Source: Sternotherus odoratus
Taxonomy: Eukaryota; Chordata; Testudines; Kinosternidae
Length of the DNA stretch: 64,000 bases
Direction of reading: 5' to 3'
Assembly: GCA_032164245.1 (NCBI GenBank)
Contig: JAVMKO010000002.1
Span: 58,623,840-58,687,839, forward strand
The notes under the pieces were generated by a model. That model was not told the DNA's origin, ran no database searches, and saw nothing but the letters and a program-made list of their open reading frames with translations. Of the stretch, positions 1 through 11,049 are shown in pieces. The position numbers and the translations under genes were made by a program. The first letter of the stretch is position 1; every line of letters starts with the position of its first letter.

Positions 1-1612
1 CCTGAATTATCCCATGGTCTGCTAAGTGATGCAGCTAGAACATCAGGATATCATAACTATGAAACTTCATGAAAAGCAAACAAACTAGCAAAAAAACCAA
101 TGTAACACTAAGATGAAACTATCACTGCCTCATTTGTGCTTATGCTTTTTAATGTGTCCTATATTAATACAATATATAATATATATGATACAGAGTACAT
201 AGATTTGACTTGGTTTATAGTTGAGACTTAAGAATCAAGTGAAGTTTGAGGAAAATCAGAACATTTACACATATAGTGACACTAGGTGGAGAACTACTCT
301 GTGTTTGTTGCAACACAGAGCTACATTTTCGTCAGAAGTCAGCAGACAGCAATGCCACCAAATTGACCTGAGCCAGAACCTAGGTTTCTTGACTCCCAGT
401 TCTAAACTCCTACCCATTAATCAACTATGCCAATTGCATCTGTATCTTTGCCATCTACAGACAAGGAAAATACTATTTACCTAGTGTGGGAATAAAACTT
501 CTTGGTATCAGTTCCTGTGCTCATTCCTCCATATCCTATGACTTCTGGGCAGTGCATCCTCTCCCATTGTCTCCTCTTTCTGATATAACCAAGAGGGTCC
601 GATTGTAGGATCAGAACGTTCAATTAGTTTTTTGCACATTTTTTGTTTAGACTCTATAACATAAATGGTTTTCTTTCTTCTTTTGTTTTGGGATTATTTC
701 TTTCCTCATACAGATCTCAGAAATGGCCAATCTGAATGCTCACCCCTCCCACAAAATTTCATCGCTGTTCGGAGCCCAAGCATGAAAAATGCCACCAAAA
801 AAGAACCAATGTTCAAAAACAATGAGCATGTCATAAAACAGTTATAGTGTAACTAATACAGTCACTGAACTTATCATGAAATCCAGGTGGGCAGACACTA
901 TTGACTTTACTGGCGTTCTTCGTCGGCATAGGAGTTTGTCTGTGCAGAGTCAGGGCATTAGCGTGCAATAGTAACTCAGTATAATAGAGTTACTAGGTTA
1001 TGGTCTACAAATGCCTATAAATTTATCACTGAGCACAGGAATTTATCCTTGAATTGGAGATCATGTTAGACAATAGACATGCTCATGTAATTACCAAAAA
1101 TGAAGAAAAATGGAAATCTGTACCACTGTAAATTGTTTCTCGTTATATTATGGCACTAAAGCGTGAGACTAAATTATACTATTATTTTGTTTAATTTACT
1201 GTTTCAGGGGACATAGTATAATCTTCTTAACTGCACAATACAAAATACTAGTTAAAACAATCCTTCATGAGGACAGAACATGGAGCAGTAATTGTCTTTC
1301 GGACAGCCCAGAATGTTCTGGGGAATAATGCATGGCTGAGCAAATCATCCAACAAGCAAGTCATCCAACTAGTGCAAGATCACGTTGTGTAATGTGATCA
1401 TTATGAATGTGGTGATACTTAAAAATGCTGCTGTTTCCTTCTGACTGATGGAATTGATATGGTGATTTATGCAGTTTTAGCATTTTCCATACTTCCAAAA
1501 GCCTGGTTGTCCCACCCTGTGGAAATACCAGTAGGGAATGTCTGTCCAAGAATATCTTTGGAAACTGCCTATGTAGAATGAAGCAGAGAAAGTTTAGGGT
1601 ATTTTTAAAAAT
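1..1612. other. AT-rich non-coding DNA, no gene seen
   Basis: No supported gene. The open frames here are short, lack similarity that I recognise and have ordinary AT-rich composition. A run of ATATAT lies near 165-185. Confidence 0.6.
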
Positions 1613-1617
1613 CTCTT

Positions 1618-2357
1618 TGTAGTGGGGCGCCTGCCCCACCCCAGGTAGAAAGTGGCTTAAAACAGCCCCGGGAAGGGCTATGGCTGGGGGCAAGCAGCTC
1701 CCAGGCTGAACAGGGAAAAGCTGGGCTGACTGGGAGGCAGGCTCAGCTGGGTGGCCACACCCCAAACACACTAGCAAGCCTGTATAAAAAGGCTGAGAGG
1801 CAGGGGCCTGATAGACAGTCTCCTCTGTCTGCAGAGGCAGACAGGCCTGGCTGCTGGGAGCTTGATAAGGTACCTAGAGGGAAGCAGGGCTGGGGTATGG
1901 CAAGATGAGCTGGGGAAGCTCTGGCCTGGAAACCCCCAGGCTGCAGGGCCTAGGGGAAGGCCCAACAAACGGTACTGGGGTTGCAGGAGGCAGCCCATGG
2001 CTACTGAGGTAGAAGCAGCAGGCGAAAACCCTCCTTGCCGGTGACGAGTGGCAATGATACTATGGTCTGCCCCAGTGAACGGGGGCAAGTGGTGACTGGC
2101 AGTTGCCTAGACTGAGGCAAGGTGGGGATAGAGGGTGGGGGTTCCCCAGAGAGGGGAGACCCTAATACCTGAGGGGTAATGAGGGGGTACTGCAGGGGTG
2201 CAGCACCCAAGGGAAGAGGGCACCGGGGTCCAGGGAGGGACTCTGGGCCAGCAGCAAGTGGGACATTGGCCTGCAGAGGGCACTCTGGAGGCTGCAAGAG
2301 CTAATTCCCGGACGGACCAGCAGGAGGCGCCGCAGGGTGAGTCGCCTCCCTGCTACA
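1618..2357 (+). mobile_element. Solo LTR (ERV-type) with perfect 5-bp TSD
   Basis: The 740-bp segment begins TGTAGTGGGG and ends CTGCTACA, so it has the TG...CA termini of an LTR. It is flanked by identical 5-bp copies of CTCTT (1613-1617 and 2358-2362), the duplication left by a retroviral-type integrase. It is much GC-richer than its flanks. A TATA box lies at 1783-1789, which suggests plus orientation. No internal retroviral coding sequence adjoins it, so it is read as a solo LTR left by LTR-LTR recombination. The perfect TSD points to a fairly young insertion. The family name is unknown to me. Confidence 0.8.
1783..1789 (+). promoter_or_regulatory. TATA box in LTR
   Basis: TATAAAA sits about 165 bp into the LTR, where a U3 promoter would lie. 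It is followed by a GC-rich segment that could be R/U5. Activity is not shown by sequence alone. Confidence 0.5.
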
Positions 2358-2362
2358 CTCTT

Positions 2363-3645
2363 ACTTCTGAAAAGAGATGCTTGACTTTAATCGAACCTGA
2401 GTATTATCTTGATCCTGCAAACACTTATACACATGCTTAACTCTATGTATCTGAGTAGAGACCTACTTAAAATTAAGATTGTGCATAAGCATTTGCAATG
2501 TCAGGGGCTAAATTATTCAAGGACATAATGGGATAAATGGTATAATTTTAGCACATTAAGCCTACTTGGCAATTCATGGAAATTGAGAGCTTCCTACTAA
2601 TTCTAACAAGCTCAATGGAAAAACACCATTGGTGAAATCCTGGCCCCATTGAAATTAAGGGCAGAAAATTCCCAGGAGTGGGTACAGGATTTCACCCCAT
2701 ATACATGTAGCTTGTTGACCTGGCAAGACTTTAAATAGCTAAGAGGAAAAAAAGGATACATTTGAAAGACCACTGCTCAGTGGGGTTATCTTGGACCTTT
2801 TCTCAAGATGAAGTAACCTCCCACTCTACTTATCTTGTTATTTGATGTGCTTAACATGTCCTTTTTTAAAAAAAAAGAAAAGAAAAACCCAGCATTTAGA
2901 TATTTATGGTAGTGATATGTCACATTTTATTATGGAGAAGATGTTTTAGTCATCATGAAGGAATCTGGGGCCAGAAAGTTTCCTTCTGTAATAGGAAAAA
3001 TCAATGGAACAGTACTGTGGTTAAAAAGGTATGTTTTGCAGAGCTACCCATTGGCTTTTAAATTGTGTGGAGGTGTGTATTATGTTTGGGAATAGAGCAT
3101 CATAATATCTGTGAGAGTCCCTCTTCTCAACAAGATATGCCTTGAAAATCCTCTAAACAATCCCAAAACATAGTATAACTATACAATATAGTGTATAGAA
3201 ACCTTTGGCCCAAAATGGGATAGTCTGACTTATATAGAATAGCAACTTACTCCACAATTAGTCCCAGTGATTTCAGTGAGAGTACTTGTAGAGTAAGGTA
3301 TTATGCATATTGAGTAAGGCCATTATAATATTTCCCTTTATTAGTAATATAATACTATAGTGTGTCTTTGGCTATTAGTTTTTTAATAACAACAATCTGC
3401 AAAGAAAAACAATAGGAATAACAATAGAGGCAGACCATTTCCCTGTAGCCTCTCTTAATCTAAGGGAATTAATCCTTAGTTTATTAAAGGACTTACCCTT
3501 CCAATACTTTGTCATAGATACTAATTGAAGAGAAAAAGCATTACTATGCACAAATTTGTGATCCAAGTGTCACTGTTTGAATTTCTCTTTTAAAAAACAA
3601 CTGCAAAAATACAAGTTCAATGTGAAGAAAAGATGGTTCTTCATG
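2363..3645. other. Intergenic DNA with small decayed repeats
   Basis: No gene. Bases 2393-2510 resemble an ancient palindromic repeat whose motif (tgcttaa...agtag) recurs near 7440, 8320 and 38080. A 66-bp foldback lies at 2631-2696. Confidence 0.45.
2631..2696. repeat. 66-bp foldback repeat with 12-bp perfect ends
   Basis: The ends GGTGAAATCCTG and CAGGATTTCACC are exact reverse complements. Similar half-motifs (cctgaccccat...gatttcac) recur at 60612-60665, which suggests a short palindromic repeat family. Confidence 0.5.
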
Positions 3646-3655
3646 GAGAAATTAG

Positions 3656-5144
3656 TTAGTAATTATGCCTGTCACCCCAGTCGGGGTATGGGCCGCCAAC
3701 CGCAGATCTCCAGAGTCCCCTATCCTGGGCCATTCTCTCTAGCTGGTTCCAGGTGTAGCCCATTTTTGTGGTATCAGCCTGAAGGTCGCGTTGCCAGGTG
3801 TTTCTTGGACGGCCTCTTTTCCGCTTGCCTTGGGGGTTCCACCGCAGTGCCTGTCTGGTGATGTTGGTTGGCTGCTTGCGTAGTGTGTGTCCTATCCAGC
3901 CCCACCTTCTCCTTCTGATTTCTTCCTCTGCTGGGAGTTGACGGGTCCTCTCCAAGAGGTGGATTTTGCTAATGGTGTCTGGCCAGCAGATCTAGAGAAT
4001 CCTTCTGAGGCAGCTGTTGATGAAGGTCTGGATCTTCCTGGTGGTTGTTTTGGTTGTCCTCCAGGTTTCAGCTCCATACAGTAGGACTGATTTCACGTTG
4101 GAGTTGAACAGTCAAATCTTTATTGCCAAAGACAGCTCTCTAGAGCTCCAGATGTTCTTGAGCTGTAAGGAGGCTGCTCTTGCCTTGCCAATCCTTGCTT
4201 TGATGTCTGCGTCTGTGCCGCCCTGCTGGTCGATGCTGCTGCCTAGGTAGGTGAAAGACTGCACTTCTTCCAGGGGGCTTCCATTCAGTGTGACTGGGTC
4301 ACTGCTGATGGAGTTGATCTTAAGGATCTTGGTCTTGTCCTTGTGGATGTTGAGGCCAACCTGTGATGACGTGGCTGCCACTATGTTGGTCTTCTCTTGC
4401 ATCTGCTGTTTGCTGTGCGAAAGGAGTGCAAGGTCGTCGGCAAAGTCCAGGTCATTGAGCTGGGTCCACAACATCCACTGGATTCCATTCCTGCGCTCGT
4501 AAGTGGATGTCTTCATAATCCAATCAATGACGAGGAGAAAGAGAAATGGTGACAACAAGCATCCTTGTCTGACTCCGGTTTGCACCTGGAAGCTGTTTGT
4601 GAGCTGCCCTCCATGGATCACTCTGCAGTGTACGCCATTGTATGAGTTCTTGATCAGGTTGACCACCTTTGCTGGGATGCCGTAGTGCCAGGAGCTTCCA
4701 GAGGGTCTCTCAATCCACGCTATCGAACGCTTTCTCATAGTCAACAAAGTTGATGTACAACGAGGAGTTCCACTCCATGGACTGCTCGACTATGATGCGG
4801 AGCATTGCTATCTGGTCCGTGCATGATCTATTCTGCCGGAAGCCTGCGTGCTCGTCTCGTAGCTGTGGATCGACGGCATCCTTCATTCTCTCTAAGAGGA
4901 CTCGGTTGAAGACCTTCCCTGGCACCGACAGGAGTGTGATTCCTCTGTAGTTGGCACAGTTGCTGAGGTCCCCTTTCTTAGGGATTTTGATGAGGTATCC
5001 CTCTTTCCAGTCTGCCGGAATCACATCTTCTTCCCATATCTTCTCAAAGAGAGGGTACAGCATTTCCACTGAAGCATCCAGGTCTGCTTTCAGGGCCTCT
5101 GCTGGGATGTCGTCAGGTCCAGCCGCCTTCCTGTTCTTCATCAT
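3656..5144 (-). pseudogene. LINE reverse transcriptase remnant (frameshifted)
   Basis: Three open segments carry the protein in order on the minus strand. Bases 5144-4710 hold the fingers and motif A (VDYEKAFDSVD) preceded by RKAAGPDDIP and NYRGITLL. Bases 4747-4112 hold GVRQGCLLSPFLF and the catalytic LDFADDLALLSHS. Bases 3955-3656 hold the C-terminal GRPRNTW and [10 protein letters not shown] blocks. A frameshift lies near 4710-4747 and the frame is lost again between 4112 and 3955, although that interval still translates to VLLYGAETWRTTK. The enzyme would copy LINE RNA at a nicked chromosomal site. No endonuclease remains and the frame is broken, so this copy is dead. Confidence 0.85.
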
Positions 5145-5187
5145 GGTGATGGCTTTTCTGATCTCGTCTCTGGTTGGTTTGTCACCA
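3656..5187 (-). mobile_element. 5'-truncated RTE-like LINE with 10-bp TSD
   Basis: A 1.53-kb minus-strand segment encodes the C-terminal two thirds of a LINE polyprotein. It is bounded by identical 10-bp copies of GAGAAATTAG (3646-3655 and 5188-5197), as expected of target-primed reverse transcription. The 5' end is cut inside the reverse transcriptase fingers, so the endonuclease is missing. The C-terminal half has the features of RTE/BovB-type elements: GVRQGC, a FADD box, YLGSSID, a YGAETW block and the GHTLRK...GRPRNTW tail. Clade assignment is from memory of these blocks. The few frame breaks and the perfect TSD suggest a moderately recent insertion. Confidence 0.8.
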
Positions 5188-5197
5188 GAGAAATTAG

Positions 5198-5564
5198 CCC
5201 TGTCCTATTATGTACCTATTTAAGACTAAATTAAACTATATTACTATAAACCATAGTACCAAACTATAGTACCATAAATATGCATGGGACTTATCTAGAA
5301 GAACACACAAAGAACTTTAAAACAAATCAGAGCTATTTAGAATTATTTTAATCTTTAATTCTTTCCCAAAGGCCACTTGGTACAACTCATTGTCAACGAG
5401 AATGCTTCATTGATCTCAGTGAGAAGTTCTACTTGAAAACTGATGGCACAACCTACCCCCATACCTAGGAGCAGGGTGCTGACTTAAGCAGTGGCCAGAC
5501 CCCCCCCCTGGATCAAGCCTGTCATCTCTTTTCTTTATTGTGTGACCAAGGTAAGTTTTAAAAG
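5198..5564. other. Intergenic DNA, nothing recognised
   Basis: AT-rich, no supported gene or repeat boundary. Confidence 0.5.
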
Positions 5565-5569
5565 GGTGC

Positions 5570-6184
5570 TGTGACAGAGTAGGAATACTGTGTGTGTGCC
5601 TCAGTTTCCCCTATGCATTTCTTGTTGCAAAGCAGAGATTATAAGCAAGCAGGCAATGCCCTGTCCCTTCCCCTACCTCTGAACCTTTTGGAGAGAGGTC
5701 AGCTGACCTCCTGCCAGGAAGGCGACAGAGAAAGGAATGCAGAGGAGGGGCGGATGAGGAAGTCTCAGTCTGGATCTGGCTAGAAACGGGGGGAGAGCTC
5801 AGGCTGGCGGCCTTGCTCTCTGGCCCCCAAAATGGATCCAGCTGAGGGCACACGCTCACTGTATGGTCTGGGTTAGACCAGGTACTGGTCATCAAATAAA
5901 CCTCTGTTTTACTGGCTGGCTTAGAGTCATGTCTGACTGTGGAGTGGGGTGCAGAATCCATGGGCTCCCCCCGGACCTCTCCGTGCGGGCTTGCTGGGGG
6001 AAGCGCACGGAGGGGCAGAAGGTGCTGAATGCTCTGAGGTCAGACCCAGGAAGGTTGAAGTGGGTACCCATGAAGCTCCTAGCCTTGGAAACAGGCTGTG
6101 TATGGAGAGGGGACATTTCCTCCGAAGTCCTGACTGGCTTCCTAGGGAGTGGTTCCAGAACATCGCCCTGGGCACTCTGTGATA
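5570..6184 (+). mobile_element. LTR with poly(A) signal, decayed ends
   Basis: The 615-bp segment opens TGTGACAGAG and closes TGTGATA, a mutated TGTGACA. Flanking pentamers GGTGC (5565-5569) and CGTGC (6185-6189) match at four of five positions and fit an old TSD. AATAAA at 5895-5900 fits a U3-R-U5 layout in plus orientation. The interior is GC-rich compared with the flanks. The block around CTCAGTTTCCCC and the GTGCTGAATGCTCTGAGGTC stretch look like a turtle ERV LTR that I have seen as a repeat, but I cannot name it. Open frames inside it are incidental. Confidence 0.65.
5895..5900 (+). terminator. AATAAA poly(A) signal in LTR
   Basis: A canonical hexamer lies about 325 bp into the LTR and is followed by GT-rich sequence. 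It supports plus orientation. Confidence 0.45.
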
Positions 6185-6500
6185 CGTGCTCACAGAGCAT
6201 CTTGTCTGGCTCTCAAAATAATGTGACTTCTCATTCCTCAGATGTGCGCCTTTGGAAGAATGCCACTGATTCACTTCTTGTTTCCTTGCAAACCCACCAC
6301 CCTTTTAAGAAAAGTGAAAAATGTCACTTTCTTTTACACTTTTAATGAGTGATTCACTAAAAGCTGTACATAATATTTTTAATAAAGGCCTCAAATACCA
6401 CAAGGTAAGTGACAGAGAATTTACATAAAATTGGATCACATTTTGAATAAAAAAGGACAAAGCTGTTCTACCATGTATAAATACTTACAGTCACTGGGCC

Positions 6501-6521
6501 AGAGAGAGAGAGAGAGAGAGA
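6501..6521. repeat. (AG)n microsatellite
   Basis: Ten uninterrupted AG dinucleotides. Confidence 0.9.
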
Positions 6522-6800
6522 ATGACTCTATTGTCTGATGAATAGGGCACCCACCTGGGAGATAGGAGACCAGGATCCAGTCCCCATGCTCCAATCACTC
6601 TTTAATTACTTATCCAAGCAAGAACAGCTCCCACAGGAGAGACTGAAGGAGCCCCACATCAGAATATCTCATGTCCCAGTGGTAGGAGCATGTGCCTGAG
6701 AGGTGGGAGACCCCCTGTTCAAACTCTCTGCCTATAGGGTGAAACTGATCCTATGTTCTCCACATTCCCCAGGTGAGTGCTCTAACCACTTGCCTGAAAG
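6522..6800. repeat. Decayed tRNA-like foldback repeat
   Basis: The left part (6541-6560, agggcacccacctggga) is complementary at most positions to the right part (6766-6787, ccccaggtgagtgctc). A second head-like copy (6672-6735) has a B-box-like gttcaaactct. Related copies are at 15431-15560 and 62936-63055. It may derive from a tRNA-headed SINE that became palindromic. Old and diverged. Confidence 0.4.
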
Positions 6801-7392
6801 TTATCCCGTCTCCTGCTCCTCCAGTTGGCAGATTTTGAATGGGACCTGATCCAGCAGGGGGACTCTGAGCAGGTCTACTAGATCAGGCTCCATGTATGAG
6901 TGAGACAGATGACATTTTATCTTTTCTTGGTTTCTGCATTACTCTGGGGCTTAGGTGGGAGTTGGCACCCAGAGTCCTAGAGTGAGGTAGCAGTGTCCAT
7001 GCTCAGAGGCAGAAACATATGGGCCCAGGGAACTTTTTCTCTGAAAATTAAGGCACAGAATGAGGTTAGGCACCAACAGAGTTTGGTAGGCCTTTTGTGA
7101 ATGGCAGTGAAGCCAAAACTGGGGCTTAGGCAGCTAAACCCAGAGTTAGATGCCTAAGTACCTTTGTGAATCCAGGTCACATAACTTAATCCTGGTAGTT
7201 CTCAGTGAGAGCACTGCTCTTCTACTCTGCTTGTTCCGTAACTGGCGACATAAGTCAGAGGGGGGCTTGTAGTTGAGGAGCTGGAACACTTGGATTAGCT
7301 CTAAGGGTAGAGTTAAGCTGAGTGTCTGGTGCTAGTTGTGGTGATAAGAATCAGCCTTTCCATTGGCCCCATTACCTACAACCACAGTGGCT

Positions 7393-7516
7393 CCTTCAAA
7401 TCTTATGCTGACTTCCAGGTAGACAAGTTAGAGCTTGGATTCAAGTAAGCACATGCCTAAGTGCTTTGCTAAATTGCAGCCTTTATTAGGATTTTTTAAA
7501 AAGTGAATGTATTGTG
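7393..7516 (+). repeat. 124-bp direct repeat, copy 1
   Basis: Nearly identical to 8268-8390 in the same orientation, about 875 bp away, differing by a few substitutions and single-base indels. It contains the ancient-repeat motif catgcctaagtgctttgct. Confidence 0.85.
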
Positions 7517-7850
7517 TTGTCTGGATGAGTATTTCCTGGGATATGCACAGACCACCCCCAAAGGGCATGGATGCTTCTGCCTAGGAAAGGCCCCCGACTC
7601 AGGAAATTACAATTCTTGTTGGAAATTCAGGCAAAGTATCTGTTCTTCATGACTGTGAGAGGAAAACTGAACATATTCGTAACACTAGCAGCAGAAGGGG
7701 AACTGTCTGTATCTTCTCTTCTGGCATTAAAAGGCTGAAGGTTTTGTGTAGTGTGGGTGGTTTTTTTTTAGTTTAATAAAACTTGTAGTCCTTAAACTTG
7801 AACTACTGTCAGGCCACAAGATCACATAACAGGAGATTTATTTGTATTAA

Positions 7851-7960
7851 AATAGTGTCTAGAGGCCCCAGTGATGATCAGGGTCATGGTGTGTGTGGCA
7901 CTGTACAAAGAGATATTAAGAGACAGGCTGTGCCCCGAAGACATTAAGTTATAAGAAAAC
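7851..7960 (-). repeat. Ancient interspersed repeat, decayed copy
   Basis: Shares the block agtgatgatcagggtcatgg...ctgtacaaa with better copies at 13970-14085 (minus) and 53485-53580 (plus). I know the motif as a widespread sauropsid repeat but cannot name it. Confidence 0.45.
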
Positions 7961-8267
7961 AAGGCAAAGAAGAGGTGGTCAGGGGTACAGATCTCAAGTG
8001 AGTTGCCTGAGGCAGATAAACGTATATTACTGGGCCCTGAGGTTAGTGTTTGATCCTGTGGAACATCTTACCTTTTATATAAGATGGGACTTTGGAATCA
8101 CTTAAGAAGTCTGGCACATCTGCAAGCAAAACTGTTTTTGTAGTTTTTCATGTGAAAATGAAATCTCTGTTTTGGATTCCCTCCAAGCCAAAATGAGCAT
8201 TTAAGAGCAAAAATGAAGCTTTAACAAAGCTACTTGGACTTGCTTCTAGCTACACACATTCAAGCTT

Positions 8268-8390
8268 CCTTCAAAGCTTATGCTGACTTCCAGGTAGACA
8301 GTTAGAGCTTGGATTCAAGTAAGCACATGCCTAAGTGCTTTGCTAAATTGCAGCCTTTATTAGGAATTTTTAAAAAGTGAATGTATTGTG
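8268..8390 (+). repeat. 124-bp direct repeat, copy 2
   Basis: The partner of 7393-7516. Similarity ends abruptly at attgtg on the right of both copies. Confidence 0.85.
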
Positions 8391-9638
8391 GATGCTTTTG
8401 AACATTTGAAAGCTTTCCTTTTGTTTTGATATGCATACATGGACATGCCAATATAATATCCATTCATTCAAAGTTTCCAAATGGTGCGGTGGATATTTTA
8501 AACCCAATTGAAACATCTCAAAGCTGAGCACTAGTTGCAGGAATTTGATGGCTCCTTTGAGTCAAATCTTTTAGGACCTGAAATCACAACAAGCAATTAT
8601 AGCTGCTCTGAAGACACATTGAAATCTGTTGTCCAAATTCAGCCGTAGTGCAATGAGGCACTACTTAATTAAAATCAGTGGAGCTGCGAAACTATTGCAT
8701 CTAGCTGTAATGCATGTGCACCAACTCCCTATGCTAGAAACTCATGATGAGACAGTTATTTATAACAGCTACTGTATATACATAAGTCTTACACCTCAGG
8801 AGCTCTGGACTATTTTTCTTCAAAATTGGAAAAATGGATTAGCTCGCACTAATCCCAAAGGAGGAAAGTGAGATTTTTCAAGGTTCCTCATAAAAATTAA
8901 GGGCCTTCTTCTCCTCTCAGACAAGAATAAATCGAGAATAATTCCACAGAAGTCAGTGTAGCTAGGGTAGTGTAAAAGAGAGGAGAGGTATGCGACTGGA
9001 ATTATTACCAAAATAATTCTCTTTATTTACCATTATGATGACAAGCAGATAAGTCACAGAGCTTTTCCGTTCGTTTTGTCAGTGTTTAGGGCACCAGAAT
9101 GTAACCCTTTATCCTGAAGTCCAAACTCAGTTGTCATGTGTGGCGAGAATAACCAGAATCTCTCAAGCTGACATTTGCTTAGTTATATTAGACCTCTGAC
9201 CAAAGCCACATATTGACTAATTTCATCCTCTCGCACTGTGTAGCAAAATCCTTCCCTCTCCTGTGGGAGGGTGGAAGATGCCCTGGCAATGGAACTAGCA
9301 TAATTCTCAGAGCAAGGAGGAGAGCTGGACTTGGAATGGGGACAGCGCTGAAAGATATGCAGCATTTCTCCTCAGGGACTCCTTGCTGCTCAATAGAGTG
9401 GATAAGGGCAGGTTCAGAGAATCCACTGCTCTTGTCATTCCCCTCTTTGTAGGAACGTAGATATGCCCAAATCCTCTTTTCTAGAGCAGTAGCTGAATGT
9501 TGGATTACACACTAGTAGCTGTATGGAGAGATGGACTAAAGAGAAAGGAGCCCACCTCCACACTGGAGGATAAAGAGGCTATGATAGCTATTAGTCCTGC
9601 CTTAAGCTTTCTTCCACAGAAAGGAGGATGTGAATAGC
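8391..9638. other. Intergenic DNA, nothing recognised
   Basis: Short open frames only, with no domain I recognise and no repeat boundary I can define. Confidence 0.5.
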
Positions 9639-9826
9639 CCTAAAGATAGGCTGACCATACGTACCGTTTTGAACGAGACAGTCCCGTTTTTTTCATATTT
9701 CTGGACCGTCCCGTCTTTTTGACAAAAATATCAATTTTGTCCTGTTTTGGGGGCAGGTCCCAAGCTGCTTTCTAGGGGGAGGTTCTTTCTTTGCAGGACT
9801 CGCAAGAGCTCAGGTGAAGAATCTTG

Positions 9827-9917
9827 CTACCTAAGGACAAGTATCAGATGTCAAAATCTCCGATGAGCAAACTGCGCTCATCGGAGATTTTGACATCTGA
9901 TACTAGTCCTTAGGTAG
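9827..9917. repeat. Near-perfect palindrome, 42-bp arms, 7-bp spacer
   Basis: Arms 9827-9868 and 9876-9917 are reverse complements at 41 of 42 positions, with spacer AAACTGC. It would extrude a strong hairpin and is the first of two palindromes placed end to end inside the hAT-like element. Confidence 0.95.
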
Positions 9918-10300
9918 GGAGAGGAGGCAGAGGATGGAGGGAGAGAGCAGGGAGGAAGGGAGGGATGGAGAAGGGGGATGGAGAGAAGGGAGGGATGGAG
10001 AGAAGGAGGTAAGAAGGAGGAATAGTGAGAAGAGGAGGCAGCGGGCGGCGGGCTGAAGCCGACGGCGGAGCGGAGCTGTCCGGAGCCGCAGCCGGGCGGG
10101 GGGGCTGCCGGCCGGGTTTTATGAGCTCGGCCCCCGGCTGCGGCTCCGGACAGCTCCGCTCCGCCGTCAGCTTCAGCCCGCCGCCTGCTGCCTCCTCTTC
10201 TCACTATTCCTCCTTCTTCCCTCCTTTTCTCCATCCCTCCCTTCTCTCCATCCCCCCCTTCCTCCCTGCTCTCTCCCTCCATCCACTGCCTCCTCTCACT
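9918..10300. repeat. Second palindrome: purine arm, GC-rich core, pyrimidine arm
   Basis: The core arms 10016-10096 and 10133-10213 (81 bp each) match as reverse complements with about two mismatches and a 36-bp spacer. Pairing continues outward: purine-rich 9918-10015 is complementary to pyrimidine-rich 10214-10300. The arms have extreme strand asymmetry and are flanked at once by a minisatellite of the same pyrimidine-rich type. Confidence 0.9.
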
Positions 10301-10890
10301 CCTTCCATCCCTTCTCTCTATCCCCTTCTCCATCCCTCCATCCCTTCCTTCCTCCCTTCTCTCTATCCCTCCATCCCTCTCTTCCTTCTCTCCATCCCCC
10401 TTCTCCATCCTTCCCTTCCTCCCTGCTCTCTCCCTCCGTCCGCTGCCTCCTCTCGCTCCCTCCATCCCTTCTCTCTATCCCCTTCTCCATCCCTCCATCC
10501 CTTCCTTCCTCCCTTCTCTGTATCCCTCCATCCCTCTCTTCCTTCTCTCCATCCCCCTTCTCCATCCCTCCCTTCCTCCCTGCTCTCTCCCTCGTCTGCT
10601 GCCTCCTCTCACTCCCTCCATCCCTTCTCTCTATCCCCTTCTCCATCCCTCCATCCCTTCCTTCCTCCCTTCTCTCTATCCCTCCATCCCTCTCTTCCTT
10701 CTCTCTATCTCCCTTCTCCATCCCTCCCTTCCTCCCTTCTCTCTCTCCCTCCGTCCACTGCCTCCTCTTCCATCTCCCTTCTCTCCATCCCTCCTTCTCA
10801 CTGTCCCTTGCCTCCTTCATCTCCCCTGCTCCCTACCCCATCTCTTCTCTCATCCATCCATCCTCTCCCTTCTCACCTTCGTGCCTTCTC
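10266..10890. repeat. Pyrimidine-rich minisatellite, about 157-bp units
   Basis: The marker ctgctctctccctcc recurs at 10266, 10423, 10580 and, as cttctctctctccctcc, at 10736, giving a period of 156-157 bp. Units are made of ccatccctcc and cttctct words. The long Ser/Pro/Leu-rich open frames over it exist only because the plus strand is almost free of A and G. They are not genes. Confidence 0.85.
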
Positions 10891-11049
10891 TCCCTCCATC
10901 CCCTCCATCCTCTTCATCCCTCATCCCCCCTTCTCTGTCTCCCTCCATCCTCTTCATCCCCCATCCCTGTTCTGCTTATTCCTCCATCCATCCCCCCCGT
11001 TCCCCCTCTGTCTCCCCCCCGCCCGGCGCTGGGGGGCCCAGGTGGGGCC

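Noticed and set aside
5863..6345. 160-codon plus-strand frame
   Set aside because: It lies mostly inside the LTR 5570-6184 and runs past its end; no recognisable protein.
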